Positions 37,802 through 51,700 of a stretch of DNA of 64,000 nucleotides are shown one piece after another (within the stretch, counting starts at the first letter, position 1; each line of letters starts with the position of its first letter). The stretch lies in contig JAANDG010000236.1 in the NCBI GenBank assembly GCA_036852015.1, positions 143,138 to 207,137 of the forward strand, written 5' to 3'. This DNA comes from Pelodera strongyloides. Taxonomy: Eukaryota; Nematoda; Chromadorea; Rhabditida; Rhabditidae. Made by a program: the position numbers and the translations under genes. The notes under the pieces were generated by a model. The model was not told the origin of the DNA. It worked only from the letters and a program-made list of their open reading frames with translations, and ran no database searches.

Positions 37802-39060
37802 GTGCGTAAACTGAAGGAATGAATATGAACTTAGGCTTAAGAACATACGCCGCAACCTACCAAGCCACTAATGAACCATTAAAATCGTAAGGGTTTGGTT
37901 GGAACAAATTGATTATTTCGAACCCAACTTTTTTTGCACAATGGCATGCGAACAAAGAAGAGTGCAAAGACAACCATATTCCCGCTTATTAGCATAAAAT
38001 CAGAAACTATGCTATGTATAAACGGTACATTCCATGACCCATCAGTTGTGCGACATAATAATGGGGCATAACACATCATTACTGACGCTTCTTCGTCTTC
38101 TTTTGTGTTCGCTCTTAGGAGATGTAAACGGAACGTCGTGTGCCAACTTTTATTGACAATCACAAGTTGTAAAACTCATGTATTTTAATTCGCAAAGCTA
38201 ATCGTCTCAATTTCTGGGATGTCAATGATAGGATGGCAGATGGGGGGAAGTCGCTATGCCATGAGGGTATAACGTGCCAGTCGGAGTGCAGCTGGCGGTA
38301 TAATTGCCAACCGACGAGCTCCTTTCGGGTCACTCAGTATTTCCTTATTATTTACCAAACTGCGGTATATTCATGCATAACAACCTAGGTTTTGATCAAA
38401 CGCACGGTCCGTCAGGATATTAACTTTCCAAGTTTTCAAATAAGTTGCGGTTTCATCGATAAATATGTTTTTACGAAACGAGCGAAAGAGAGCAGCGGGT
38501 TTATCCACTTTAATATCAGGACAGATTTTACGAACAGTGATGACATGTGCGCATAAGACAACATAGTCACAGACTTACGTGTCACCTTGCTCACCGGTTA
38601 ATAAAGTGTTTGTTCCACATCTCAGTATATACCCTCCCTTTTACTTGCCCTTTATATATTGAAGGGCATGCCATAGCTGGCTGGACATGTGTCAGACTTG
38701 ATTAATCTGAATAAGCGCGAACACTATGTATTTCCAAGTGTCACCGCAGGATGCTTATCTCGTCACGTTCCCTTCCTCTTATAGGGATTCCCCATATCTG
38801 AAATCTTGGCTCATCTCTTGTTTATCTCAGCCAACATTTGAATCCATGAAAACAATTTCGTATATTATCTCTGCACCAAAGAAGCACAATAAACTATTTT
38901 CAACTCTCACACTTGATAGGAGTCACGTACCAGAGTTGTCCTGGATAAAAATAGTAGTAGAACACCAGATAAGCGGTATATTAATTTATATGGGACTCTG
39001 TGTATAAAAAGAGAGACAGAAATCAACTAAAGCCTTTGTTTAGTGTTGTTATATAATATC

Positions 39061-39069
39061 CCCCCCCCC
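39061..39069. repeat. C9 homopolymer
   Basis: Run of nine C bases in AT-rich DNA. Length likely variable. Confidence 0.6.
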
Positions 39070-40444
39070 TCAACCCTCGATAGCTTCATACAGTTTTATC
39101 GAAAGTAGGTACCCGTAAACCCTCTCATCTTAGAGTATTTGAATTAGGTTGCTCCTGACAATACCAATTAGAATCAAAAACTAAGCCACATGTGGAGGAA
39201 CGGGGTTCCTTTCAATTGCACACCCAGCGCTTTTGCGCAAATTCTTTGAATTTAGCAAAAGTGTTAGAGACAGAGTTAGATTTCTTATTCACTGTTGTCT
39301 GCTTATTATTTCACAAATCTACACATTGTTTTAAACGCAGTCTTTTCTGGGTATGGTATTATGTTTACTTGTATTGTAACCACCCATTTTGCTTTGCATT
39401 ATAAGGTTCTCCGCGTTTATGATATGCGTTACTTTTAATTTAGATTAACGACTTAATTATCTAATGAAGACACCTTTCTACTTAGCTAATGACGTATATA
39501 AATTATGATTATACTTTGCGCCTAGTATGTAAAATCTCGTAGACACGAACGGATTCCATTTATTATCTCTGAGGATGATTTATGGGCTTGCATGCAAATT
39601 AATCCCCTATTGGATTTCCCCCCAGTGACATTGATATATAAGATATACGAGATTTATCTCTCGCTCTCACTCGCACCTCTCTCCCATATCGCTGTTGCTT
39701 TGAAGTTTGCGATTCGCATATCTGTGGTTTACCTGAACACTTATTTACGAATGGCAGGCTTAACGTTGTCATAATACTGCGTGCATATTCAATTTGTTCC
39801 GCTTACTCTGTATTAGTCGGGCAAACATGTTTCACACTCCCATTTGAAGAGTTCTATTTTCTTTTAATTTTTTCTTCTTTTTTTCTTTGATTTCATATAA
39901 TTGAGGAGGCCCGACCAATATAATTAGCGTGCGAATTACCTTCGAGAAGCGTAGAAATTTACTAGAAGCAAAGTTTTACATCATGAAATATATATCTATT
40001 TTGATAACTGCTCTCACAGAGCATTGCCACTACACTAAAATTTACGCATTTATTGTGATATTAGTCCCCTAATCTTCATAATATTGTAATATCACTACCA
40101 TAACTCCATAATATTGAACAAGAGGATGACGTTTATATGTATGAAAAGAGTGCTTCAGGTGTTCCTTTTCATTTTTATGGTTTCAAAAAAGACCAGCCGT
40201 ATTAGGTTTTCGGTTACCAAGGAAATTTACACAGAGTAACTGGAATTGTTTCATTAAATGGGCACCTAGCTGACCGAAATTGTACAGCGAAAAGATAAAA
40301 AGTTGTGCCAAAGAATCAAGTGTTCAATTAGCTTTTTTGTTTCTTATACTCAGTTGCTCAGCCAATTTGCGCTTGAGTATTATTAGCCGAGTATTTTGGT
40401 TCTTCGATCTCCATCTTCTTGCGATTTGATCAGTTATGTATATT

Positions 40445-40448
<4 letters not shown>

Positions 40449-40480
<32 letters not shown>
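40449..40480. repeat. (AT)n microsatellite, about 16 units
   Basis: Uninterrupted AT dinucleotide run, probably polymorphic in length. Confidence 0.9.
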
Positions 40481-40482
<2 letters not shown>

Positions 40483-41168
40483 AATTTCACTTTTGATATT
40501 CAGTCTATAATGAAATTAGCCTTTTGACCTAATTTAGCGCGAACGGTACCGCGTTGCAAAGTGAAACACGTACATTTAATCACTTCTATTTGATAGCATG
40601 CTTTCGCAACATTGTTATTTCTGACACACAAAGATCAAGCTTCAGTTCCACCAATAGGGAAATAATTATTTGAGACTAAAAGTAGAGGCGCTTGAACAAA
40701 GCAATATGAGGGATTGGTTTACAACAAACAAATAAACATCTTGTTCGCTATGTAATTTCAACCTAAAGAAACTGTACTTTCGATCACCCGAATTTTCGTA
40801 TCTGTACAACGTAGGGTGAGCGGATGTCCCTTTTGTGTCTTCCAATATTCTGATTGTGGATTCCCCAAGGACTTAAAGGTGCATTAGTGAAGGGAACCGG
40901 AATAACAAAACTGATTACCAAGAGAGGATGGCGACCCTTTTTACACGACCGACAAAGAGACGATAATGGTCCCTGGAAATTATCGCTTTTTTGAAATATG
41001 ACGAGAAAATTTGCTGTCATCTTATGTCCCGACCATGTCGCTTTTACAGTTTTTTTTTTTAAATTTAAGCTGCTTAACACACACCAAATTACAAAGCATC
41101 TTCCGCTTAATAAGGTTCAATCTTTCAGTAATCGAGTCATTTCCAACGTAACACAGACCGCATGTAAT

Positions 41169-41751
41169 CTAGATAGTAGTTACAACTTCGTATCCACTAT
41201 ATTCACTGCTCAAAAAATAGGTATTAGTAGCCGGCATACTCTCCCCACACAACCTTGAAGAAAGGCAAGTAGTAATGCCATACATAATATGCCTCGTATC
41301 ACATCCCATATCCATTTCATATGTAGTATCTGTTCTACGCGTTGGGCATATATAAAGGCAAAACCTATACATAGAAAGAGGAAAACCCACTTTAGATCTA
41401 ATGTGTTTAACGATCTGTGCACTGCGGTCTGCAAAGTACTACACCTTATTTGTATTGTGTATCGCGCATACTTACCAAATCTCTGAGTATTAGGTGTACC
41501 CAATGCAGAATACTGGCCCCACGGCTTGGTAATGGAGAGTATAAAAAGTTGCACTCCAAGGGAACTGGGATTACTCCTCGACAGACGGACAGACTGTTCT
41601 CATTTGTACTTCTATTTTTCTTCGCGGAAAAATGTTTGCATATACGCCTGCGGAAGCGTTTCTGACGGGCATATACAATTGTTTTGCACGCTAAATTGTT
41701 TTGGTTAACTTGTTCAAAGTTGGAAAAACAGTTCCTTAATTCTGCATTCAT
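41169..41751 (-). CDS. Candidate small three-exon gene, unknown family
   Basis: Exons 41476-41751, 41391-41428 and 41169-41334 join in phase (0, 2) to give 159 aa. The introns are 47 and 56 bases, with donors GTAAGT and GTGGGT and TTGCAG at one acceptor, which is typical nematode architecture. The predicted protein begins MNAELRNCFSNFEQ, has a basic stretch RQKRFRRRICKHFSAKK, and ends with MDMGCDTRHIMYGI and GYEVVTTI. No domain is recognised and further upstream exons are possible. Other frames are also open here, so coding status is uncertain. Confidence 0.38.
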
Positions 41752-41759
41752 TAAATGTC

Positions 41760-44700
41760 TCCATTTCTTCTACTCAATATACCCCTTAGACGATGAACTT
41801 GAGAAAGTATCTGAGTATTCGTGAATCCTGTGGATCGAGTGAAACTTCTTTCCTTCTTTTTCTTCTTGTGATACTTTTTCGCACTCGGTTTGTCGTGTGA
41901 TTCGGGGGTCGGATTTCCTCAAGATTTCAAACAACCAAACATACATGCCAACGAGAAGAAACTAGTGACAATTCTAAGTCAACTGGTTTCTGTTCTTCAT
42001 ACACCGTTAGGAATTTGCCACCACAAAGACATTATTATCGTTTTTTGTAATATCGGATGTCTAATAAAACTATAATAACGGGGTCGACCGGCTAATTATG
42101 TTCCGTTGTATGTACTTTTGTACAATTTACAGAGCGCCAATTCATTGCCAGCGCTTGGCATAGCAACGAAATTTATTCGAATTTTTATCCATAGTTTCAA
42201 TCAAATAAATCACATATGTTCTAGTAAACCATACAGTGTTATTGAAGATTTGAATGATTAATGAATTTATTCAAAACGTGTACTTATCTCATCCATGAGT
42301 GAGTAGGGATCGAATTTCTTGCAAGCGTTCTCAACAAATACCACAAAAAAGTTGTTTGCATTTGTTCGGAATTTGAAATAATATCCAGCTTGATTTATCC
42401 AATACGCTCACATTTTGGTTTTAATTTTTTGTATGCTTATACTTTACGAACAAAACTACTACTGGGCATGTTGGCTGGAAAGGCCGTAATACTTCTTCAT
42501 CGTTTATACGCCAAAAATGGAACGGTCTTTTTGCACGAATGTCCCTATTTTCTGGGGCCGTTCGGCTATATTTTGTTGCTTCCCTTGAGATTTCGCGCTA
42601 TAAGATGCTATGTTATTTAAATAACATTATACGTTTCCCTCTATGTATTCTGTTGCAAAAATGAGTGCATTTCCGAAATCGCCAAGAAGCGATAAGATTG
42701 CGTATCGCCGCTCACTTATTGTTTTATTGTTTGTTGCTCGTGACTCAATGAAAGTTTTTTTTTGTTGCAGGGTTCTACTAGAAAGTCTCTGTGGCTCAGC
42801 AGGTGGTGTTTGTCCTCATTCTGCGGTAACATCTCAGAAAGGTGCGTGAGCTTCAATTTACCTCTAATAATAATAGTTGTTTTTACTAAAATGTTGTTAA
42901 AGCCTAAATGTTCTGTTGTTTTGGTTCGGAAATAATGTGAGCGTGCGGATTTGCTTTATCTATTTTACTAGTTGCATCATGGATCACCAGTTCAAAAATA
43001 GAAAGTGTGAAGCAAACTACTCAGTGAAATTGAAGATCACACTTTCAATTTGACTTAAATTATTACTTTGGAGTAAATTCTCTGAATTTTACGCAAATTA
43101 ACAATTTTTCTTTATGAATTTGTAAACGAGAAGCTTTGGGGGCAGCAAGAACTAATGTTAAGAAAAGCACCGAAAATACTTACTGCTCTTTACAGTTGTA
43201 TATTACTAAAAATTGCTCCACTCGATTCGTGTTACTGTTACTGATTAACGTTCTAATTGCTCTGCCCAAAATAACACGTTCTAATTTTAAGTGCCCTGCA
43301 GAACAACACATTGCGCTAATACCAACTACAAATGCACAATTTCGTGTTTTGAATTTCTTGCATTCTTCCGAACTAATTTCAGCGAAGTAGGCCATACCAT
43401 TCGAACGGATAAGCAGGAAAAGCAAAAACTTTTTTTATTAAATTCAATTACGAGGCATGCCCCTTTCGAGCCCCTGTTCCTCTGCTGAACGCCATTCACA
43501 ATTTTTGAGAAGCCGCCCATGGGCACATCTACGTACATTATGTTTATAATAAAAATCTGTTGTCTAGCCTAATGAAATGATATTAAGAAGTTTAAAGGGG
43601 AATTTTTAGACAAAATTATAGAATATACCATAGATAGTTGTATAATTAAATTACTCGTAATGGATTCCAGCAGTCTCAATGCAGTACTTATTCTCGGGCG
43701 AATAACGATTACAGTAGATGATGGGAGAAGTGGAAATACGGTAATATGTGGCAATATTTGGGCAATAACACCCATGCGAGAAGTTTAATTAGCAAGAATC
43801 AGCTGTTTTTTTTCGAAGTCGGCAAAGGGCGCGTCGTTTCAGAATGGAAGAACGACAATCTCTGTGACATTTGAATACGTATTGATTTTCCGGGGACGCT
43901 GCACAGAGTTCCCCTCTATGACCATTTATGCTGGTCCAAAATTAAACATCTTCTTTTCTGGCAATGACCAATACAGAGACAAATTAAGCGAATATGCATG
44001 ATATCATGCGCGGCGCATGAAAGGAGCTTTCAATTTAACTGAGGTAGTATGTCCTCCTAATTATTAACAATAAAAAAACACTTCGCACACTAGTTTCGGA
44101 CACCGATTGTTTTCGGATCAGTGGGACGAAATTTCGTCAGAACTATTTTCTTCAGTTCATATGTCGAACTTAAAATTTTCCGATAATGTCACATAATGCC
44201 ACTGTCACTTGTCTTTATACTCATATTTTTGATCAATCCTCCAACTTCTGCTCATTGTTACATCAGGGACGGTTCTTCGGTGAATCTTCACATGCTCCTT
44301 CTTGCGTTATCAAAAACAGCTTAGTTTATTTTCTGACCTCCGCTGAACATTTGAGTTGAATGGAGTGGTGCAGAAGGCATGTCCCGCTTCACCCTTAAAG
44401 AAAGAAATTCTTAAAACCTCTCCTTGTTCAAAATAGAAATCCGTATTTTGTCTTCAAATTTCCACCAACAATATTGGGTTATACGGGATCATCTAAAATG
44501 TATGTCGACGCCTTTTTTTGTTCAATTTCGGAGAGAATTTCGAACGGACACCACCCCGTTCCCCCATTTCAAATGGTGTATTGAATTGCTGAAGGCGTTC
44601 ACCGTTGTACCAAAAAAGTAGAAACAATTTACATTTCTGGGTTCAGCTTACATGTGAATACATTCATTTTTTTATTGTAAAGTGCGCACACTTCGTGGTA

Positions 44701-46325
44701 TATTTGAGTGTCAGCCACCTCAATTTAATGCGAAAACTTTTCAAAGTTTGCCTAACTCAAATTGCTTATTGCAATATTAAACGAGTTATACTTCAGTTGT
44801 TTGCATTGAAAATAGAATATTGAGTAGCAAGAAATGTAGAGGTCTTTGAATTACAAATGATTATGTACGTCAATAGCTATGGAATAATCCGCTTAATAAA
44901 AAAGAATATAATACACAGCATGCATACTTAGCATGATAACAACGTTTGGACTTCTGAACCTCATTCGACAATCTTCATCTTTTTGTCGTGAGATAATGGG
45001 TATTTGCATGACGGTTTGTGGATAGATCCCCATCCATTTCTTCTCATTCTGCTAAAGATCCTTTTAAGATTAGGGGTTCGATACTGTAAATAATCTTATT
45101 ATGGATTATCTCCACTGTCTCAGAGCTTTTTTTTCTTTTACCACAAAATTTAATAACTCTTTTGAGATTATGGTTCATGTGTGTTTCACTATTCTACATT
45201 CGAGTTTTCATACATTTTAAGCATTTCAGTTATTTGCACTCAAATAAGCCAAATTCGGAGAATAAATTCGAAATGGACATAATTTCACGATGAAAATATA
45301 CACATACACCTGCGCACATACATGGTTGCTATGTTCCTACATAAATATGTTTATTCATTAAGCCTCTCCGGTTGTCATAAGGACATCCTATAAACCTAAA
45401 TCAAGGGTTGAGTTTCTGTAATGTTGTGCGGTTTCCCCATTTTATCTTTATTGATCTCGAGGGAGACACCAAAAAAACTTAGACAATGTCTCTTTGAATG
45501 GCAAAAATAAAGAGAAATTTGTGGGTTCGCTTGAAGCATCTGAAGAGCGACGGGTGAAAAAAACTTTCGTCATGTTTTTAGTGAATCTAGTGCTGTTTTT
45601 ACGAATTGATGTGCATAATACCTCTAGGTAGACACAAACCGCCCCAACCCATTTCACATGTCTGTTTTTGTTTTCCGGCTTCCTTTCTTGGCTTCCCTTG
45701 GTTGCTAGTTATCCGATAATTACCTCTCAATCGTCCAGAATTTTGCGCGTTCATTTCGTCTTTTCTATTTCGAACCGCTGCATTCTGCAAAGGTTAATGT
45801 GCGTCTCTCGCAGTAATGTTCGCCAAAACTGCGCATTGGTATCAATGCCAACCACCATAATGATCTCTCCCGCACAAGTAATTACAGGATACCGGCACGT
45901 CCTGTTAATTGCCATTCACACATCCTCTATGGGGATTACTATACGAATGTTGATGTACAGCTACATTAAAAATATAATCAGCGTTGTTGAAGTGGCAGCT
46001 TCCGTAACAACCGTTATATCAACACTTCAACTGACTGTTTTGTGTATGATTGTCAAAACATCATACATGTATAGTTCTACAGTTCGAGAGGTTTCAAACA
46101 GGAGCAAACGTTGTTCCATAACCGGTTCTCTTACTACCTTCTTAGCTTTTGCACCCATCTATCCTTTTTGATATTTCAAATTCCACCGCCTTCGCAATTA
46201 TGAAGGCCGCATCTCAGCGACGTCTAGCAGGTGGTAATTAAAAGAGGAAAGCTCTCTCCCCAAGGACCCACGTCAACATAGAGACCTAGTTATTTCTATT
46301 TAGCGTGATTCTTTCAATGTAGCCC
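41760..46325. other. Gene-poor interval
   Basis: No supported exon chain. A possible plus-strand pair near 42660-42845 (MSAFPKSPRSDKIAYRRS, then a TTGCAG acceptor) and a 167-codon plus-strand frame at 45668-46171 were seen but not supported further. Confidence 0.35.
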
Positions 46326-46333
46326 ATAGAACA

Positions 46334-46580
46334 CTACATCACTTGTATATACTCAGCATTGATGCTGCTTCCAAAAGTACCTATAATTTGGAAAGGATTG
46401 GATACATTAGAATAATGCGCCTTTGAATACAAGGGATCAGTTACCGATTTATGTTGATATGATTCTATGGCAACATAGTACGGACCCACATGCGGGAAAC
46501 TCATTTTACCAACATCCGCAATATCCAATTGTTTGTACACCCGTTGGTGTTGTGTGTTGCACTGCTGGGCAATCGACGCC
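46334..46580 (-). CDS. Candidate terminal exon, unknown protein
   Basis: After an ATTTTAG acceptor the minus strand stays open to a TAG with protein-like content (the pieces QQCNTQHQRVYKQLDIADV, YYVAIESYQHKSVTDPLY and INAEYIQVM). An internal GTAAAA...ATTATAG segment could also be a frame-preserving intron. No upstream exon joins convincingly, since the nearest would need a 26-base intron. It may be an isolated exon, a pseudogene fragment or chance. Confidence 0.28.
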
Positions 46581-46679
46581 TAAAATTTCCCCCCGATTAG
46601 CATACATTCAGTATGGCGGCAGGGTCGCTATTCTGGCCAATTTGCATACAGAGTACCGACAACCTGTTATTTGAAGTCG

Positions 46680-48765
46680 CTTTGTTCTCTGCGCAATTTA
46701 CCTGAAGATCTGTATTATGAAAAGCATAGACATGCAAAAATTGTCTGCATATGATCAAAAAGCATAACGTTTCTGTATTAATGCAGAACGCAATCGTTTA
46801 GAAAGTTTCCATGGATCAGCCATAAGGGACAACAAAACGAAACAAAACAAAAATAAAGTTTGTTCTTTTAGCATGCGTGCATTTGCATTGTTCCTTCTGA
46901 ACTACGTGAGCTATTCAAAAAGCTCTGTTCCGGAATCTAACTTCATAGAGGTCTTAACCGAAAATAGGTCTCGTTTCCGCCATTTTGGCAAATCCCCACG
47001 CGTATTCAAGCAATGTTTAAGCACGGACTAAGCCGCGACTAGCTATGCATGCTTAGGTTTTCAAAGGACAAGTTTCTATGTGGTGTTTCACATAGTTACA
47101 TAGGATTAACAAAGTGGTTTCACACTGCAAACCCTTTTCGAATTCATACTCGATACTACTCATGTATCCAAATGGGCTATTTTCTTTATCCGTTAGTCAG
47201 ACAAACCATCTCGTCTCTGATGAGTTAGTGTGTACACACACCATTTGTACGTACACATTTGCGTGCAGTTCACCAAATTGAATTCGGGTAAGTGGTGCTA
47301 GCGAGGGTGTTAGATTTCAACTTAGCGCGCACTTTCCGCGGTTTGTCAACCGTCTGGTATGTATGTATGTAATACAGCGGGAGGTCATAGACCACGTTTA
47401 CAAATATCCACCGGTCGCTAATGAGCCGTAACACTCATAAATCACATCTAAAATGTAGACTTATAATCAGAACGTTTGTGTGGATTCCCGGAGTGTTCCC
47501 GTTAAGATATAGCCGCGATAGATGGATCTGTCATGACCACTAAATATACTTTTGGTGACGTATATTTTGTCAAATGAAGAAAAAATAGTTTTGGCCACTC
47601 TGGAGTAGGTTCTTGCAAAAGCTTCTTTCAATGGCTCTCCTCCCTACCATTATTTATTTATAAATACGCTTTTGTGGAAATTTTCGAACATTTATGAGAT
47701 GCCAGTTTGAGTTTGAACTTCGCTCACCTTCATTTTTACTTACGTTAATTATATTTAATTTAATTTTAAGATGAATAAATATAATTAGGTTTTATTATAC
47801 ACAGTTCCCATGTCTTTTAACCTATTACGCGACATATTCAACTTTAAATTTTAATGTTTGCAAAGCGGTCATTTTGGAAACATAAAAACACATAACTTGA
47901 AACTTTGTCCCTGTATCTCACACAAATACTGGATTAGAACTAGTATGAAAGGTTTTGCATAATAATAATGACGGAATCATTTGTTCTCTGCATTGTTGTA
48001 CAGTTAGCGCCAACAAATCTTTAATTGCCCTATTTGCTATTTTTTTATGAAAATCACACACTTTTTTACGTTTTTATTTCTTCATGTTGCACATTGACAC
48101 AAATAAAACATGCAATTCTTTCAAGTAGTTAAATTCATGTACGTTAACCTCATAAGGTATCGATTGGGTGCACATATTTTATTAGTTGTCATCTACTTGT
48201 TGGAAAGCACTCAACCTAGATAGTCCGTGCGCATAGCATCCTCTAATGCAGAATGCGCAGAGGTAATCGGCCAAGTTCGCACCAGCTATTATTTACGAAC
48301 ACCCCCACACTCGCCATATTCACAGGCAACCATTCCCTATTTTCTACTGTTTTCTATTTGGTTCACCAGAGTTCTTACATTGCGCTCCGACTTTCGACGT
48401 TCGGGTTTAAATATAAACTCGTTAAAGTTTGCTAAGATAGTTAATTATATGTGCGAGTAGCTGGCTAAATATGAAGTCGGATTACAAAAACGTAATCCCG
48501 TATTGTTTTCCCGTGTCTCGATCGATTTGCCCCATTGCATACATTGTTTGCTTCTGTTTTTGTTCCTACAACACCATAAGCGAAGGTATTATAATCAATG
48601 CACTGCTTTTCTCCCTAGCATATTTTCCATGAACAGTAATAATTGCATTGGTGTTACTTATATTTTCACATACGAGGTGATATGTTCCTTCTTTTACTTT
48701 GTAGTGTGCTGCTTCAATTGGAACACTTACTTATGCTAGCTAGTTTTATACGAATCAAATTATTG
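46680..48765. other. Gene-poor interval upstream of the ERICH3-like gene
   Basis: No exon chain. It should include the promoter of the plus-strand gene at 48784. Confidence 0.4.
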
Positions 48766-48766
48766 A

Positions 48767-48775
48767 CAGTTTCAG
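48767..48775 (+). promoter_or_regulatory. Likely trans-splice acceptor of the ERICH3-like gene
   Basis: ACAGTTTCAG ends eight bases before the ATG at 48784, with no upstream coding exon. Confidence 0.55.
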
Positions 48776-48783
48776 AATTAAAA

Positions 48784-51700
48784 ATGGCGGACAGTCTGCT
48801 GGAGAACTACAATCCGCTGTATGATGTGCATCTGCGGCAGTATTTCGCTCTTCCACATATGCAGAGACATCTCAAGAAATTGGGTTTGGTGGGTTTTTTA
48901 ATGAACAACATTGTCCATAAACGTAATACCAAAACACGAGAATAGGTATAGTGCAGTTAAGATTAACCGCGTATGTGACGTCACCTTTTAAAGCATGAAC
49001 GCAGCTAATGAGTCCCTTGTGAGTTTGTTCTTTTTGCCAAATTTGTGAAATATTTGAATTGAAACTGTGTTTTAATTGCATAGTACGTCCCTCTTCTTGC
49101 GTTTTTATAAAACGGGTTTAAAGATCAAAATGAGCCAAAATTACCTATAAATTTTATGCAGCCAACATAATTTTTCTAGTTCTTCTTTCTTTTGTTATTT
49201 GTCCTTTTTTTGCAGATAGACTGTGAAGGCCGGGTGCTTGACGGACAGGGCGGAGTATATGCCAGACACCAAATGATGATGGACCTGATGCTCAAGAATA
49301 GGTACGTATTCCTGAATATGCATTAGACTGTCAAATACGTTATTCTTCGATGTGTGCGTAATAATTAAAAAAAAACTAGGTGTGATAACAAAACATCTTG
49401 CAGCTAGCAATAAGTGTATGGTGACTGCCGGCATACACATTCCATATGGGTAATTGGTTTGTTATATTTATGATTATGCCTCGCATATTGACAAATAAAG
49501 TGTTTCAGAGAACAACAACTAATGAAGTTGTCCGAGCTGCAGAAGAAACTCGATGCCGCTGAGAAAGTGGAAATTTACAGGAGGATCAGGGTAATGTTTC
49601 TGTTTTCTTCGTGAAAAACGAACATTTGGTGGACTTACGTTTTTTTTCAAGGCAAAAAGAATCATTTCTCGCAGCTAATGCCATGAGAAGCTAGCGGTGC
49701 GTTCTCAAAAAATACGAGGAATAATTATCTACTTGCAGAGTGGCCAGAGTCCAGAGAGCTTCAGACGTACGAAGGCATCTAGAAGTTTATCTCGGGGTTG
49801 GTGTTGGAATAACAGCTATGTTTGCGTTTATTCTTTTATTGTCAGCGTCCACCTAACCGTTTGTAACTCACATTTGTACACGTGTTCGCTGTAGCTATAT
49901 GTTATTTCTCACTATTGTGCTCATAAAATAGCTTTCTATGAGGAAGACGGGGATTCTAGTGGTTTACTTAGTGAACATTCTAAGGGTACATTTAGGACGT
50001 CCCAGTGCTCGGGGAGGTGATTCTTCCGCTAGGGTCCGTCGGTTTTCGAATAGTATGGAAGATAAAGAAATGATACAGAAGATCGAGCTGGCCAATACGG
50101 TGGGATTCATTTTTTTGCTGGACCTCCATTCAGATATGTGTAGATATGCGTGTGACACAATATCTACCAAAGAAGATCCATCACATTCGCATTCAGCTAA
50201 TACTTGTGGCAGCAATTGCAGGAACCAGACAATTACGACATCCGGGATCCATATGCACGGCTGTCCGCCAAGGCTTCAAAATATCGCTATTTGCACAAGG
50301 TTTGATTCTTACTTACTAGAAAAGTCCTGTTAACAAACCGTGGAAATAATGGACGTTCAAATAAGTTAGATCTATATGGGTGGATCAAGAGATACTTTTT
50401 AGCTTGATGACCCCACTCTTATCGCTTACAAGGACCAAGTGAAGAGGGAACTCGATCGTTTGGAACGTTTCCGTGCCGTTTCCTTTGGAGTGCATTCTGT
50501 TGCCAGACAGCCGCCGCAGGCCAACCAATCCTGGTTCTTCAGAAGGAGGTCGCTTCCCTCTCTCACTCAGTCGGCACCAGCCAACGCCTTGCACGAGCCG
50601 CTCAGGTATCAATCCCTCTCTCCAGTAGATTAGCACCTCCTCATGGAATTGACATTTATAAGCCATAGGTTCGAGATTTTGATGTCAAGTATTTATAAGT
50701 TGTTCTTCAAACGTTTGACCCTAATTTGGCCACCTTATGAACATGACTGTCAGTTTTCCAATGGAAAAAATTGTTTGTAGTCTGTCTGTGGTTGAAGAAA
50801 TCTGTAATTTCCTTTCCTGTCCAGATAGCTTGTTTGAAAATGTGCGTTTTGTATTTAAAGAAAAACATTGTTAGGATTTATTTTGGAATATTTCCAATTA
50901 TCTTCTTTCTTGATTGATTGATGTTGTGATTGTGTTGTTTGCATGTTTGGGCTTAGAACCTCTAGCCAAAAAATCAGCTGCTGTTTCGCAAAGTGTAGTT
51001 GTTGTCTGCTTTCGAAGTTGTAGTACGGTTGCATACAATTACCTGCAAAGGATTGCTACATCCTCGCATCTAAATTAAAATATGCCACCATGCTCAACAG
51101 TTTTTGTGTTTTACTTTGCTTTTCGCCAATAGAATGTTCAGTGCCTTTTTCCGTGCGGGATCGAGTCCGATCGAGCTTGCCTTTCGCTATTTTCTCCTAC
51201 TTCTTCAGCTTCTCCCACCCTTTCTTTTACGCGTACATTTTTATACACACCTGTGCGGTATCGTGTGAGGTAAGGCAGTTTTGCTAGACTTTTATTTATT
51301 TATTTATCCCGATTTTTTTTGAAAATCCATTCGGTTTTTACGGTTAGGCCTGCTGAAACTGAGAAATCTTTGGAAGGCTTACACGCCTTGTACAGTGAAA
51401 AGAATATCAGACATTATCAGCAAGCCCAATCGACCAAAAGTGAATAGTTCGCTAAGTGTGTCGCTTTGGTGTTTCATACTTGCTGTAGAACGCCTTTATT
51501 GTGTGTAGTCAGACACCTCAAATCTCCTCATACAGAACTGGATGCTAGAAGACACGCAATTAACGCCCCAAGAGGGAAATTTGTTCTTCCTTTACTGTGC
51601 ATACTGCTTACGTAAGTAGTTTGGTCTAGGTCAATCAATTCGCTTCGCGGTAGAAAGCCGAATGCTTCACCACGAGGACGCCAGCTGAATGAATCACACA

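Larger units (their letters stand above)
37810..41160. other. Gene-poor interval
   Basis: No defensible exon chain. Open frames such as 40784-41080 (minus, 98 codons) lack splice partners. Confidence 0.4.

Noticed and set aside
40784..41080. Minus-strand 98-codon open frame as a gene
   Set aside because: No splice partners, no start context and no recognised domain; AT-rich gene-poor DNA yields such frames by chance.
45371..45384. X-box-like sequence GTTGTCATAAGGAC
   Set aside because: One mismatch in the right half-site and 3.4 kb from the nearest ciliary gene start.
45668..46171. Plus-strand 167-codon open frame as a membrane protein
   Set aside because: Hydrophobic only because of T-rich DNA; no conserved motif, and the minus strand in the region is also partly open.
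47868..47881. X-box-like sequence GTCATTTTGGAAAC upstream of the ERICH3-like gene
   Set aside because: It departs from the consensus at the centre and lies about 0.9 kb from the start; such matches are frequent by chance.
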